The notes below the pieces were generated by a model. The model did not search any database. It was given only the letters and a program-made list of their open reading frames with translations, and was not told where the DNA came from. The translations under genes and the position numbers were made by a program. Positions 18,812 to 27,047 of a stretch of DNA of 64,000 nucleotides are shown piece by piece. This DNA is from Kocuria sp. TGY1127_2 (GTDB lineage Bacteria > Actinomycetota > Actinomycetes > Actinomycetales > Micrococcaceae). The stretch covers positions 1,612,001 to 1,676,000 of the forward strand of contig NZ_AP022834.1 of the NCBI RefSeq assembly GCF_013394385.1. Reading direction: 5' to 3'. Within the stretch, counting starts at the first letter, position 1; every line of letters begins with the position of its first letter.

Positions 18812-19669
18812 ATGACGACGCTGGGTGTTCAGATGATGATGCTCAAGGACCGAGTTGCCGTGGAGGGCATGTTCCCTGTCCTGGAGAGGATCAAGGGCCT
18901 CGGATACGAGTCGGTCGAGGTCTCCCAGATCCCGATGAACGAGGCGAATACCAACGATCTCGAGCGCGGCGTCCGCGAGCTCGGCCTGAGCGTTGGGGCC
19001 CTCTCCGTAGCGCTCAAGAAAACCGCAACGGCCACCGGCGACGCCCTGGACACCGATTTCGAGAAGGTCGTCTCGGACTGCCGGCGGCTCGACGTCTCAT
19101 TCGTCCGCATCGGGATGATGCCGTTCGATGCGATGGCGTCCAAGGAGGCTTGCGAAGCGTGGGGGCGCGAGTGTGAGAAGGCCGGGCGACGTCTGGCCGC
19201 CGAAGGCATCACGCTTTGTTACCACAACCACCACGTGGATCTGGCCCAATTCGACGGCGAGCGCATCTTCGACATCGTTCGGCGTCTCGCCCCGAGTGTG
19301 CGATTCGAGGTGGACCTTCATTGGGTGCAGCGCGGAGGCATGAACCCGCTGGACATGCTCAAGGAGTACTCGGGGGTCTGCAAGCTCATCCACGTCAAGG
19401 ATTATCGGGTGGTCCCGCTGCCTGCGGAGAATATGGCGCTCCTCGAGGACCAAACGCCCGAGGCTCACGCAGAGTTCATGCGCAGATTCGCCCTTCTTCC
19501 CCAATTCGCGGAAGTCGGTGCCGGCAATATGAACTGGCCGGAGCTCCTGCCGGCGGCGCTCGAAGCCGGAGCGGAACACTTCTTCGTTGAGCAAGATGAG
19601 CTCTACGGACGCGATCCTTTCGACTGCCTCGCCGATTCCAGGGAATACCTCCGCTCGATCGGTTACTGA
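18812..19669 (+). CDS. Sugar phosphate isomerase/epimerase (TIM barrel)
   Basis: A 285-residue xylose-isomerase-like TIM barrel. Ligand-bearing strands include LCYHNHHVDLAQF, FEVDLHWVQRGGMNP, KLIHVKDYR and HFFVEQDELYGRDPF, a pattern shared by IolE/IolI-like and keto-sugar epimerases. GAGGAGCGAAG precedes ATG 18812. The gene is alone on the plus strand, convergent with the Gfo/Idh gene at 19775, with a strong terminator between. With the neighbouring oxidoreductases and GPH transporter it probably handles a 3-keto-sugar or similar. The exact reaction cannot be assigned. Confidence 0.88.
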   Translation: MTTLGVQMMMLKDRVAVEGMFPVLERIKGLGYESVEVSQIPMNEANTNDLERGVRELGLSVGALSVALKKTATATGDALDTDFEKVVSDCRRLDVSFVRIGMMPFDAMASKEACEAWGRECEKAGRRLAAEGITLCYHNHHVDLAQFDGERIFDIVRRLAPSVRFEVDLHWVQRGGMNPLDMLKEYSGVCKLIHVKDYRVVPLPAENMALLEDQTPEAHAEFMRRFALLPQFAEVGAGNMNWPELLPAALEAGAEHFFVEQDELYGRDPFDCLADSREYLRSIGY

Positions 19670-19697
19670 AGCTTGAGCCCTGACACGGCTATCACGG

Positions 19698-19731
19698 AAA
19701 GGGCCTGCCGATGGTCATCGGCAGGCCCTTT
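19698..19731. terminator. Strong bidirectional terminator hairpin
   Basis: AAAGGGCCTGCCGATG (19698-19713) is repeated as a perfect inverted copy at 19716-19731. The stem is bounded by A and T runs on either side, so it can terminate both the plus-strand isomerase (stop 19669) and the minus-strand oxidoreductase (stop 19775). Confidence 0.85.
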
Positions 19732-19774
19732 GCAGCGCGTGGCCCGTGCACGTGGCCCACGAGGAGCAGCCCGA

Positions 19775-20953
19775 CTAGCGCTGAGGGTACGTCCCTTCCT
19801 CGGCGATGTGCCGATTCAGCAGAGCCAAATGCTCTTCGGTATCGAAATCCAGGGGCACCTCCTCCCCTTTCCACGCGGACAGGTGGATCGCGTTGGCGAG
19901 CCGGACCCCGTTGATCCCGTCCGAGCCTGGCGCGAGAAGCGGCGTCCCATCCAGCACGTGGAGCGCGAAGTTCTCCAGGACACCGGTGTGTTGTTCGCCC
20001 CATACCGACTCGAATTCGAGGTCCTCCTCCTCGTAGAAATCGTGCGGATCGAGCGAACCCTGGAATAGTCCTCGCACCGCCTCCATATCGAGTCCTTTGG
20101 AGATCTCCTGCTCGTCGTCGCGCAGGCGGTAGATGTGCGCCTTCTTCGAGCCGTCCACCACGATCTTGCCTTTGTCGCCCAGGATTTCGAGACGGTCCGT
20201 GCCCACCAGATCGTGCGTCGCGGTGATGAAGACACCGGTCGTGCCGTTGCCGTAGTCCAGAACGGCGGTCACTTCGTCCTCCACCGGGATGTTCCGTCGG
20301 AAACCGAAAGCGGCCTTGGCGAAGACCGAGCGGGGAACCCCGCACATCCACTGCAGCAGATCGAGTTGGTGCGGAGCCTGATTGACCAGGACGCCGCCTC
20401 CCTCACCGCCCCAGGTGGCCCGCCACGCGGACTGGTCGTAGTAGCCCTGGGGGCGCCACCACGTGGTGATGATCCAGTTGGTGCGACGCAGGGTGCCGAT
20501 ATCCCCAGCATCAATGACGTCTTTGATTTTGCGGTACAGCGGATTGTTGCGCTGATTGAACATGATCGCGAACGGGACGTCGGGAGTCTCCTTTGCGACC
20601 CGGTTGAGCTCGGCCACCTGCTTCGTGTAGACGCCCGCTGGCTTCTCGACCAGCACGGGTGTCCCGTTACGAAGAGCCTCGATTCCCATCTCCGGGTGAA
20701 GGTAATGCGGTACGCACGTGACCACGGCGTCGACGTTCCCCGATGCCAGGACGTCGGAATAGCTCGAGAAAGTCGTGACCCCTGGGTGATCTCGCTCGGC
20801 CTGTGCGCGGCGCTCAGGGTCCGTGTCGCAGACCGCACCGATTCTCATGTGCGGCACGCGGCCTTCGGCAATGAATGTCGCATAAGTGGAACCTTGCGCA
20901 CCGTATCCGATGATGCCGAGGCGAACCGTGTCTTGGGTTCCCGTGGATGTCAT
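19775..20953 (-). CDS. Gfo/Idh/MocA family oxidoreductase
   Basis: A 392-residue NAD(P)-dependent oxidoreductase: LGIIGYGAQGSTYATFIAEG at the N-terminus, VEKPAGVYTKQ as the family EKP motif, and a C-terminal domain with YDQSAWRATWGGEGGGVLVN, then APHQLDLLQW. ATG 20953 gives the canonical N-terminus; the frame continues upstream into the transporter gene without a site. It follows the GPH symporter (stop at 20967) by 13 bp and is clearly co-transcribed with it. It probably oxidises a sugar or glycoside at a ring hydroxyl after uptake. A paralogue is encoded across the divergent promoter at 23651. Confidence 0.92.
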   Translation of the reverse strand: MTSTGTQDTVRLGIIGYGAQGSTYATFIAEGRVPHMRIGAVCDTDPERRAQAERDHPGVTTFSSYSDVLASGNVDAVVTCVPHYLHPEMGIEALRNGTPVLVEKPAGVYTKQVAELNRVAKETPDVPFAIMFNQRNNPLYRKIKDVIDAGDIGTLRRTNWIITTWWRPQGYYDQSAWRATWGGEGGGVLVNQAPHQLDLLQWMCGVPRSVFAKAAFGFRRNIPVEDEVTAVLDYGNGTTGVFITATHDLVGTDRLEILGDKGKIVVDGSKKAHIYRLRDDEQEISKGLDMEAVRGLFQGSLDPHDFYEEEDLEFESVWGEQHTGVLENFALHVLDGTPLLAPGSDGINGVRLANAIHLSAWKGEEVPLDFDTEEHLALLNRHIAEEGTYPQR

Positions 20954-20966
20954 GTGTGTCTTCTTT

Positions 20967-22601
20967 CTATTTCTCGGTCTGTTGTGATGTCGTCTCCGGA
21001 ACCGGTTCGCCGTGATTGTCGTTTCCGGACTCCGTGCCCTGCGCGGCGTCCGTGTCGGGCGGAACAACGGCTCGTCCGTCGGACATCGCGAGTTTCATCT
21101 GTTTGCGCGTCTCGTTCTCCTCCACGATCCGGCTGAACAACGTATCGGTCAACGGATAGCGAAGCATCACGAAGAAAGCGATCAAACATAGGACTGCCGG
21201 CAGAATCCCCGCGGTCAGCCGGATGCCCAAGACAGCGTGATCGGACTGCACCGCGGCGCCTCCCACGTATCCGGTCAAGCCGATCAGCCCCGCCGCGGCG
21301 GCACCGCCGAATGCCTGGCCCAGTTTCCGGACAAACGAGAAAACAGCGTATGTGGTGCCCTCGGTGCGGCGACCGGTTTTCCACTCGCCGTACTCGACAG
21401 TGTCCGCTTCCATGGCCCACATCAGCGTGTTGAGCAACCCGACACCAAGGCCCAGGAAGAAGAATGCGACGCACGCGAGCCAGGGCATGGACGGCGGGCA
21501 CAGGAACACCAGGATCCCTCCGAGCATGAAAGCGACGGCTCCGGACAAGTAAACGAAGCGTTTGCCGTACCGCGCGACGGCGCGTCCGATGAATGGCGCG
21601 GCAACAAAGATCGACGCGGTCTGGATGAGCGTGAGAATCGAGAACAAGCCCGCGTTGCCCATGACGTCGCGAGCGAAGTAAATGCCCATTGTCTGCAGCG
21701 ATACGTGGGAGGTCAGAACGATGATCGAACCAACGGACAGCCAAATCAGCGCCTTGTTCTTGGCCAGTACAACCACGGCCTGCTTCAGGCTGACCTGATC
21801 CTCCGGTGGGCGCACCACACGTTCTTTGGCGGTCAAGAACGTGAAGACGTACAGGGCGACGCCCAACACCACGAAGACCAGGGTGATCGTGGTCAACGAT
21901 CCCTGCAGGCCCGTGGTTGCGTCGTGGGCCGCCGCGGCCTTGGCCGCGGACAGCTGCGCATCCGTTGCGTTCTCCTCGCCGCCTAGTGCGGACACCTTGT
22001 CCTGATACAGGTTCGCCGCGCTGAAGCGTTGTACGAGCGGGGCCACGACGATAGCAATCAACATGACCGCGACCTGGGAACCGATGGTTCGAAAGGTCGC
22101 GAGCTTTGCACGCTCGACGGGCGCCTGGGTCATCGCCGAGGCGAGCGAGCCGTACGGGATGTTGACCATGGAATAGAACATCATCATGATTCCGTAGGAC
22201 AGATATGCCCAGAACAGCTTCATCGTGAGGCTGTCCGCTTCCGGAAGCGAGAAGACCCATACCGAGGTCAGCATGAGCGGTAGGCAGGACCAGAGGATCC
22301 ATGGACGGAATTTGCCCCACCGGCTGACCGTTTTGTCCACCCAGCGCCCGACGACGATGTCCCCGATCCCGTCCCAGATGCGGACAATCAGGAAGATCGG
22401 GGCAGCATAAGCGGCCGGTATACCGACGACGTCCGTGTAGTAGAGCAGCAGGAACGTGCTGACCATGTTGAACGCGAGATTGTTGCCCGCGTCGCCGGCC
22501 GCATAACCCAGGAAGGACCGCAGCGGGAGTTTTTGGGTTGCGCCTTTCGAGGGGGCCGTAGCGGTCGACGCTTCGGTCTCGGAAACGGATGGGTGTGACA
22601 T
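20967..22601 (-). CDS. GPH family glycoside:cation symporter (MFS)
   Basis: A 544-residue permease of the glycoside-pentoside-hexuronide:cation symporter family (MFS_2). Typical segments are FLGYAAGDAGNNLAFNMVST (helix 1), VRIWDGIGDIVVGRWVDKT with the conserved loop acidic residues, and WAMEADTVEYGEWKTGRRTE. The C-terminal tail of about 60 residues is hydrophilic. The start is taken at ATG 22601 because GAAGG lies eight bases before it; the ATG at 22610 abuts the same site. It is the first gene of the minus-strand operon with the Gfo/Idh enzyme and faces the inverted repeat at 22695-22759. It imports a sugar, uronide or glycoside with Na+ or H+. Confidence 0.9.
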   Translation of the reverse strand: MSHPSVSETEASTATAPSKGATQKLPLRSFLGYAAGDAGNNLAFNMVSTFLLLYYTDVVGIPAAYAAPIFLIVRIWDGIGDIVVGRWVDKTVSRWGKFRPWILWSCLPLMLTSVWVFSLPEADSLTMKLFWAYLSYGIMMMFYSMVNIPYGSLASAMTQAPVERAKLATFRTIGSQVAVMLIAIVVAPLVQRFSAANLYQDKVSALGGEENATDAQLSAAKAAAAHDATTGLQGSLTTITLVFVVLGVALYVFTFLTAKERVVRPPEDQVSLKQAVVVLAKNKALIWLSVGSIIVLTSHVSLQTMGIYFARDVMGNAGLFSILTLIQTASIFVAAPFIGRAVARYGKRFVYLSGAVAFMLGGILVFLCPPSMPWLACVAFFFLGLGVGLLNTLMWAMEADTVEYGEWKTGRRTEGTTYAVFSFVRKLGQAFGGAAAAGLIGLTGYVGGAAVQSDHAVLGIRLTAGILPAVLCLIAFFVMLRYPLTDTLFSRIVEENETRKQMKLAMSDGRAVVPPDTDAAQGTESGNDNHGEPVPETTSQQTEK

Positions 22602-22694
22602 CGTTGTCATCCTTCGCTGTCAAAAAAGTGTCGCAAGCCACAAGTGGCCGTTGCTTTCCTACATCCTGGGGCCGGCCGCTCCTGCGAACTAGTG

Positions 22695-22759
22695 GTTGCC
22701 ATTTGTTGTCGTCGCCGCTTCCCACGTCAGATCTGTGATCCAGGCAACAAATGGCAACC
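22695..22759. promoter_or_regulatory. Perfect 15-bp inverted repeat in the divergent promoter, candidate operator pair
   Basis: GGTTGCCATTTGTTG (22695-22709) recurs as its exact reverse complement CAACAAATGGCAACC (22745-22759), 50 bp centre to centre (about five helical turns). The pair lies in the 225-bp gap between the GPH transporter (minus, start 22601) and the isomerase (plus, start 22827). This fits two sites for a symmetric or looping regulator of both operons. No regulator gene is adjacent, so the protein is unknown. Confidence 0.6.
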
Positions 22760-22826
22760 GATTGTCGCGCGTTCCCGGTTAGGCCAGGCTGGAGACCGGA
22801 AGACGTCACTCAATGAGGAGAAGTAC

Positions 22827-23654
22827 ATGTGGACTCTGTCTGGATTTGTCGACGAAATCTCGCCGGATTTCGAAACCCAGTGCGCCCATGCGCGCTCCTT
22901 GGGGCTCGAATACATCGAGTTCCGCAGCGCATGGGATACCAATGTTCTGGACCTTGACGACCAGCAGCTCGAGCAAGCGGTGGAAATCCTCGATCGACAC
23001 GGCCTCAAGGTCTCGAGCATCGGCTCACCGATCGGCAAGATCGGAATCCACGACCCCATCGACCCCCATCTCGAGCGTGCTCGGCAAGCGGTCGACGTCG
23101 CTCACGTCTTTGGCGCGCCGTTCGTGCGCATCTTCTCCTTCTTCATGCCCGACGGCGAGGATCCGGACGGCCATCGGGACAAGGTCGTCGAACGCATGCG
23201 GGCACTCGCCGACGTCGCCGAGGAAGGCGGCGTGACCTTCTTGCACGAAAACGAGAAGAAGATCTACGGCGACATCCCGCGTCGGTGCGCGGACATCCTT
23301 GAGAGCGTCGGCTCACCGCGGCTCCGGGCGGCGTGGGACTCCGCGAACTTCGTACAGTGCGGTCTGCGCCCCTACTCCGAGGGTTATGCCCAGATCCGCC
23401 CGTATCTTGAGTATGTGCAAGTCAAGGACGCGCACCTGTCCGACGGCGAAGTGGTCGTGACCGGCGAGGGCGACGGCGAGCTGCGCGAGACCCTGGATGC
23501 CCTGGTCGCGGACGGATTCGACGGGTTCTTCTCACTCGAACCGCATCTGTCCACAACGCACGAGCTCGGAGGCTTCTCCGGACCCGAACTGTTCACCGAG
23601 GCACACACGGCTTTCACGAACCTGCTCAAGGAGAAGGGGATCCGGTACCAGTGA
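22827..23654 (+). CDS. Sugar phosphate isomerase/epimerase (TIM barrel)
   Basis: A 275-residue xylose-isomerase-like barrel. Metal-site strands include FLHENEKKIYGDIPRRC (Glu), RAAWDSANFVQCG (Asp), EYVQVKDAHLSDGEVV and GFFSLEPHL (Glu). ATG 22827 follows GAGGAGAAGTAC, and upstream in-frame sequence is noncoding. It is the first gene of the plus-strand operon and its stop overlaps the start of the next Gfo/Idh gene (GTGA, 23651-23654). A coupled epimerase and oxidoreductase pair is typical of pathways that oxidise a sugar carbon to a ketone and then rearrange or eliminate; the substrate is unknown. Confidence 0.9.
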   Translation: MWTLSGFVDEISPDFETQCAHARSLGLEYIEFRSAWDTNVLDLDDQQLEQAVEILDRHGLKVSSIGSPIGKIGIHDPIDPHLERARQAVDVAHVFGAPFVRIFSFFMPDGEDPDGHRDKVVERMRALADVAEEGGVTFLHENEKKIYGDIPRRCADILESVGSPRLRAAWDSANFVQCGLRPYSEGYAQIRPYLEYVQVKDAHLSDGEVVVTGEGDGELRETLDALVADGFDGFFSLEPHLSTTHELGGFSGPELFTEAHTAFTNLLKEKGIRYQ

Positions 23655-24712
23655 CTCTTCGTGCCTTGATTGTCGGCTACGGTTCCGTGAGCGCTGTGCA
23701 CGCCGAGGCGCTCACATCCATGCCCAACGCCCGCATCGTGGGCGTGTGCGACGTGAACCCGGAGCGGAGGACGGCAGCCGAACTCGAACTCGGGGTGCCC
23801 ACCGCCCAATCCGTCGGTGACGCACTCCAAAGTTTCACCCCCGACGTCGTACACGTCACGACACCCCATGGTCAGCACGAGCCCGTGATTCTCGAGGCAT
23901 TGCGAGCCGGGTGCGACGTGCTGACCGAGAAACCGCTCAGTTCCGATTTGGCTAGTGCGGAGAGGATTGCTGAGGCCGCCAGGACCCCGGGCCTCGGCCG
24001 TGCCGGACGTCGGCCGCGCGTCGGCGTGTGCTTCCAGAATCGTTACAACCTCTCGGCACGGGCTATGAAAGAGGTCGTGGAGGTCGGCGAATTCGGCGCG
24101 ATCAAAGGAGCCGTGGCGACCGTCGCATGGCACCGTCCGCCCGAGTACTACACCGACAAACCGTGGCGCGGCACATGGTCCGGAAGCGGTGGCGGGCTGC
24201 TGATCAACCAAGCAATCCATACGGTGGATTTGCTCCAGTGGATTATGGGTCCCGTGGTCGACGTACGCGGGCGAGTCGGCACCGATGCCTTGAACGAAAT
24301 CATTGAGGTCGAGGACACGGCAGCCTTGACCCTGACTCATGAGTCCGGCGTGCGGAGCGTCCTCATGGCAACCAATGCAGCCCCAGCGAATCTCCCCGTG
24401 ACCATGGACGTCGTCATGGAGCGAGGACAGATGCGGTCCGGAACCGAACTATTGATTACGGGGGAAGGCACGCCGGACAAAGTGGTCAAGGAGCGCCTTC
24501 CATCGGACCGGTCCAAGGCATATTGGGGATCCTCCCACGTCGAACTCATCAGGGATTTCTACGAGGGTTTCGAGGCCGGCGAGAAATTCTGGATCGACCC
24601 GGACGAAGCGATGAATTCATTGCGCATCGTGAAGGCCGCCTACGACGGCGCCGGCGGATTCCCCGAGAGGGCCGGACGGGAATTGGACTCGACCAACCCT
24701 TATCTGGTGTGA
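23651..24712 (+). CDS. Gfo/Idh/MocA family oxidoreductase
   Basis: A 353-residue enzyme with ALIVGYGSVSAVHAEALTSM (dinucleotide site), VLTEKPLSSDLASAERIAEA (EKP motif) and TDKPWRGTWSGSGGGLLINQ, then AIHTVDLLQW, in the C-terminal domain. It starts at a GTG overlapping the upstream isomerase stop. It is paralogous to the gene at 19775 on the other side of the shared promoter, so the locus encodes two oxidoreductases that may act in opposite directions on the same ring, as in keto-sugar deglycosylation or epimerisation. That role is inferred from organisation only. Its 3' end overlaps a small minus-strand remnant at 24700. Confidence 0.9.
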   Translation: MTLRALIVGYGSVSAVHAEALTSMPNARIVGVCDVNPERRTAAELELGVPTAQSVGDALQSFTPDVVHVTTPHGQHEPVILEALRAGCDVLTEKPLSSDLASAERIAEAARTPGLGRAGRRPRVGVCFQNRYNLSARAMKEVVEVGEFGAIKGAVATVAWHRPPEYYTDKPWRGTWSGSGGGLLINQAIHTVDLLQWIMGPVVDVRGRVGTDALNEIIEVEDTAALTLTHESGVRSVLMATNAAPANLPVTMDVVMERGQMRSGTELLITGEGTPDKVVKERLPSDRSKAYWGSSHVELIRDFYEGFEAGEKFWIDPDEAMNSLRIVKAAYDGAGGFPERAGRELDSTNPYLV

Positions 24713-24798
24713 AACCGTACGGCATCGCCGGCCTGGAATGTGCTGCCCAGAACCTTTCCGTACGCGGCGAACGCATCTGCATTAAGAGCGTGGTTCAT
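24700..24798 (-). pseudogene. Short remnant resembling the N-terminus of a ureidoglycolate lyase-type protein
   Basis: A 32-codon frame with a good site (AGGAG, then ATG 24798) begins MNHALNADAFAAYGKVL and stops at 24700, inside the 3' end of the Gfo/Idh gene. The AFA-YG-VL pattern resembles the N-terminal strand of AllA-type ureidoglycolate lyases and related cupins (AFAPYGDVL). It lies directly downstream of the DUF2848 gene on the same strand. The simplest reading is the 5' end of a former operon gene whose remainder was lost when the sugar module became adjacent. The family call rests on one short motif; a genuine small peptide is possible. Confidence 0.35.
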
Positions 24799-24856
24799 CG
24801 GTTCTCCTGAACAAGTAATTTGGGGCAGTCACTCCAGTTTGTTCCCCGCGAGGTCC

Positions 24857-25537
24857 TCAGCCGACGGGCTCAGGCATCGGCTCCACGGCATATGCGAGTT
24901 CGATCGTGTTGCCGTTGGTCGGGTCCGTGAGGCGTACGCGCCACTTCGAGGCGAACTGGTCGACACCGGGGGCCATGGGGATCGTGCCTGAAATGAGGAC
25001 AGTCCCGGAATGGGCATATCCCTTTTCCCGAAGCTGCTCGAGCCAATGCTCCGGAGGAAGGAGCTCAGCGAAGCTGCCGTCCTGAATCCGTGTCTCCTCG
25101 CCCGTGGAGTCGGCAACCCATGCCTCGATCCGGATGTCGTCGATGTGGTCCGCGACGTCGTCGAGGCGCCAAGCCTTCTTCGCAAGAACATCCGGCGAGG
25201 CGTTCTTGCTCCACGCCACGCCGTAAGTCTCAAGGTCGCGGTCGGTCTGGTCGCATGCGGCGGTGATGAGCACCCCCCCATCCGTCACAACAATGGCCCA
25301 TTCGGCCTCACCGGAAGACTTTCCGCGCTGCACCGCGACGGTTTCCGTCTGCTGCGCGAGATACGGCGAGACCGGGTAGAGCGCAGGGATGGCCGCGGGG
25401 ACGGGAACGCCCAGTTCGGCGAGTTCATCGATGTGTGCTTGTACGGAAGACTGATCGCGTCCGGCGTATCCCGCGTTGAACAGGCGAGTGACTTCGACGT
25501 CGGTGGTCGACCCATCGGGGAGTTCGAATCTGAGCAT
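24857..25537 (-). CDS. DUF2848 family protein
   Basis: A 226-residue soluble protein that I place in the DUF2848 family from its length and segments such as LFNAGYAGRDQSSVQAHIDE, PAAIPALYPVSPYLAQQT and SGTVLISGTI. No catalytic residues are defined for the family; some members sit near amidases and acid transporters, and the fold may resemble fumarylacetoacetate hydrolases. It is divergent from the MHS transporter at 25667 over a 129-bp region that carries a TTGTATACAA operator, so it is probably co-regulated with that transporter and the nitrilase by the GntR protein at 27048. Confidence 0.7.
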   Translation of the reverse strand: MLRFELPDGSTTDVEVTRLFNAGYAGRDQSSVQAHIDELAELGVPVPAAIPALYPVSPYLAQQTETVAVQRGKSSGEAEWAIVVTDGGVLITAACDQTDRDLETYGVAWSKNASPDVLAKKAWRLDDVADHIDDIRIEAWVADSTGEETRIQDGSFAELLPPEHWLEQLREKGYAHSGTVLISGTIPMAPGVDQFASKWRVRLTDPTNGNTIELAYAVEPMPEPVG

Positions 25538-25591
25538 TGGTGGCCTACTTCCTTCTCGGGTAACCGCGACCGATCGGACCGGGTTGTCTCA

Positions 25592-25601
25592 TTGTATACA
25601 A
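25592..25601. promoter_or_regulatory. GntR/FCD-type operator TTGTATACAA
   Basis: A perfect 10-bp palindrome in the divergent region between the DUF2848 gene and the MHS transporter. Its form (TTGTATACAA) is typical of sites bound by FadR-subfamily GntR regulators, one of which is encoded at 27048-27704. Regulation is inferred. Confidence 0.6.
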
Positions 25602-25666
25602 CCAGTATAACGTTGACGCAATCATTGCGTGTGAAGCGTCACACGGCACCGACACGAAAGGCAGTC

Positions 25667-27007
25667 ATGAGCACATCGACAATTGCCCGTCCACCTGTCA
25701 CCAAGAAAGACCTCGTCAAGGCATTCGCCGCGAGTCTCAGTGGCACGACGCTCGAGTGGTATGACTTCGCGATCTATTCGGCGGCAGCCGCGATCGTACT
25801 TCCGGTACTCTTCTTTCCCACGGGCGATCCGATGGTCGGCGTTCTCCTCGCTTTCTCGACCTACGCTGTCGGGTACGTCTCCCGCCCGCTCGGCGGGATC
25901 GTCTTCGGGCGTCTCGGTGACAAGGTCGGCCGCAAGAAGGTCCTCGTGTGGACTCTGGTCCTGATCGGCGCCTCGACATTCCTCATCGGGCTGCTGCCTA
26001 CGTACCAAAGCATCTCGTTCTTCGCCCCGCTCATCCTCGTGCTCCTGCGGTTTGCGCAGGGTGTGGGCGTCGGGGGCGAATGGGGTGGCGCTGTCCTGCT
26101 CTCCAGCGAATACGGCGACCCGCGCTACCGCGGTTTCTGGTCCTCCGCCGCGCAGATCGGCCCACCGGCCGGAAATCTCCTCGCCAACGGTGTCTTCGCG
26201 AGCCTCACCTTGCTGTTGTCCGAGGACGCGTTCTTCGCCTGGGGGTGGCGGGTGGCCTTCCTCATCTCCGCTGTGCTCGTCCTCTTCGGACTGTGGATCC
26301 GTCTCAAGCTCGAGGACACCCCTGTCTTCAAGGCCGTGGAAAAGTCCGGACAGCGTGCGGAGAAGCCCATTTCCGAACTCTTCCGAGACGAGCTGCGGCC
26401 TCTGATTGCGGCCGTTCTCTCCCGCATCGGCCCCGACGTCACGTACGCACTGTTCACCGTCTTCACCCTCACCTACGGCACCCTCGTCCTCGATCTCGAC
26501 CGAACGACCGTCCTCGGCGCAGTGATGTTCGGTTCCGCATTCCAGATCGTATGCATTCCGCTGGCTGGATACGTCTCCGACCTGATCAACCGGCGTCTGC
26601 TCTATGGGATTTCGGCCGTCGGCACGGTCGTGTGGACGTTCGTCTTCTTCTCCCAACTGCAGGCCGGCAGCGCGCTGTGGATGTACATCGGCATTCCCAT
26701 CGGGCTGTTCTTTCACTCGCTCATGTACGGCCCCCAGGCGGCATTCGTCGTCGAACAATTCTCTCCGCGGCTGCGATACACCGGCTCATCGCTCGCCTAC
26801 ACCATCGCCGGTGTGCTCGGTGGAGCGATCGCGCCGATGATGTTCACGCTGCTCCTCGATACGACGGGCACTTGGGCGTGGGTTGCCGTTTACCTGGCCG
26901 GAACGTGTGTCCTCACGATCATCGGGCTACTGCTCGGACGCGACAACAACGTGCAGGAAGATCTCGATCACCTCGAAAAAGTACAGGCGAGCACTGCCGA
27001 TGCCTGA
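25667..27007 (+). CDS. MFS transporter, metabolite:H+ symporter (MHS) family
   Basis: A 446-residue 12-helix transporter with the MHS N-terminal signature SGTTLEWYDFAIYSAAAAIV, the loop GRLGDKVGRKKVLVW and the GVGVGGEWGGAVLLSSEY motif of helix 5. The frame is open upstream across the DUF2848 gene; ATG 25667, with GAAAGG upstream, is the start that gives a normal N-terminus. It probably imports a carboxylic acid or amide-derived metabolite handled by the DUF2848 and nitrilase-family proteins. It is distinct from the MHS transporter at 5724, and the substrate is not determinable. Confidence 0.92.
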   Translation: MSTSTIARPPVTKKDLVKAFAASLSGTTLEWYDFAIYSAAAAIVLPVLFFPTGDPMVGVLLAFSTYAVGYVSRPLGGIVFGRLGDKVGRKKVLVWTLVLIGASTFLIGLLPTYQSISFFAPLILVLLRFAQGVGVGGEWGGAVLLSSEYGDPRYRGFWSSAAQIGPPAGNLLANGVFASLTLLLSEDAFFAWGWRVAFLISAVLVLFGLWIRLKLEDTPVFKAVEKSGQRAEKPISELFRDELRPLIAAVLSRIGPDVTYALFTVFTLTYGTLVLDLDRTTVLGAVMFGSAFQIVCIPLAGYVSDLINRRLLYGISAVGTVVWTFVFFSQLQAGSALWMYIGIPIGLFFHSLMYGPQAAFVVEQFSPRLRYTGSSLAYTIAGVLGGAIAPMMFTLLLDTTGTWAWVAVYLAGTCVLTIIGLLLGRDNNVQEDLDHLEKVQASTADA

Positions 27008-27047
27008 GATCGAATCCAATGGCCAGCACGGCAACCTGGCGGAAATC

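Noticed and set aside
20950-22809. Minus-strand frame of 619 codons over the GPH transporter
   Set aside because: It is the second frame of a clear 12-helix permease gene, is rich in Arg and Gly, has no recognisable motif, and arises from the GC-biased codon positions.
25622-26758. Long minus-strand frame antisense to the MHS transporter
   Set aside because: Very charged, Glu/Asp/Arg-rich composition typical of antisense reading of a membrane protein; the plus-strand gene has all family motifs.
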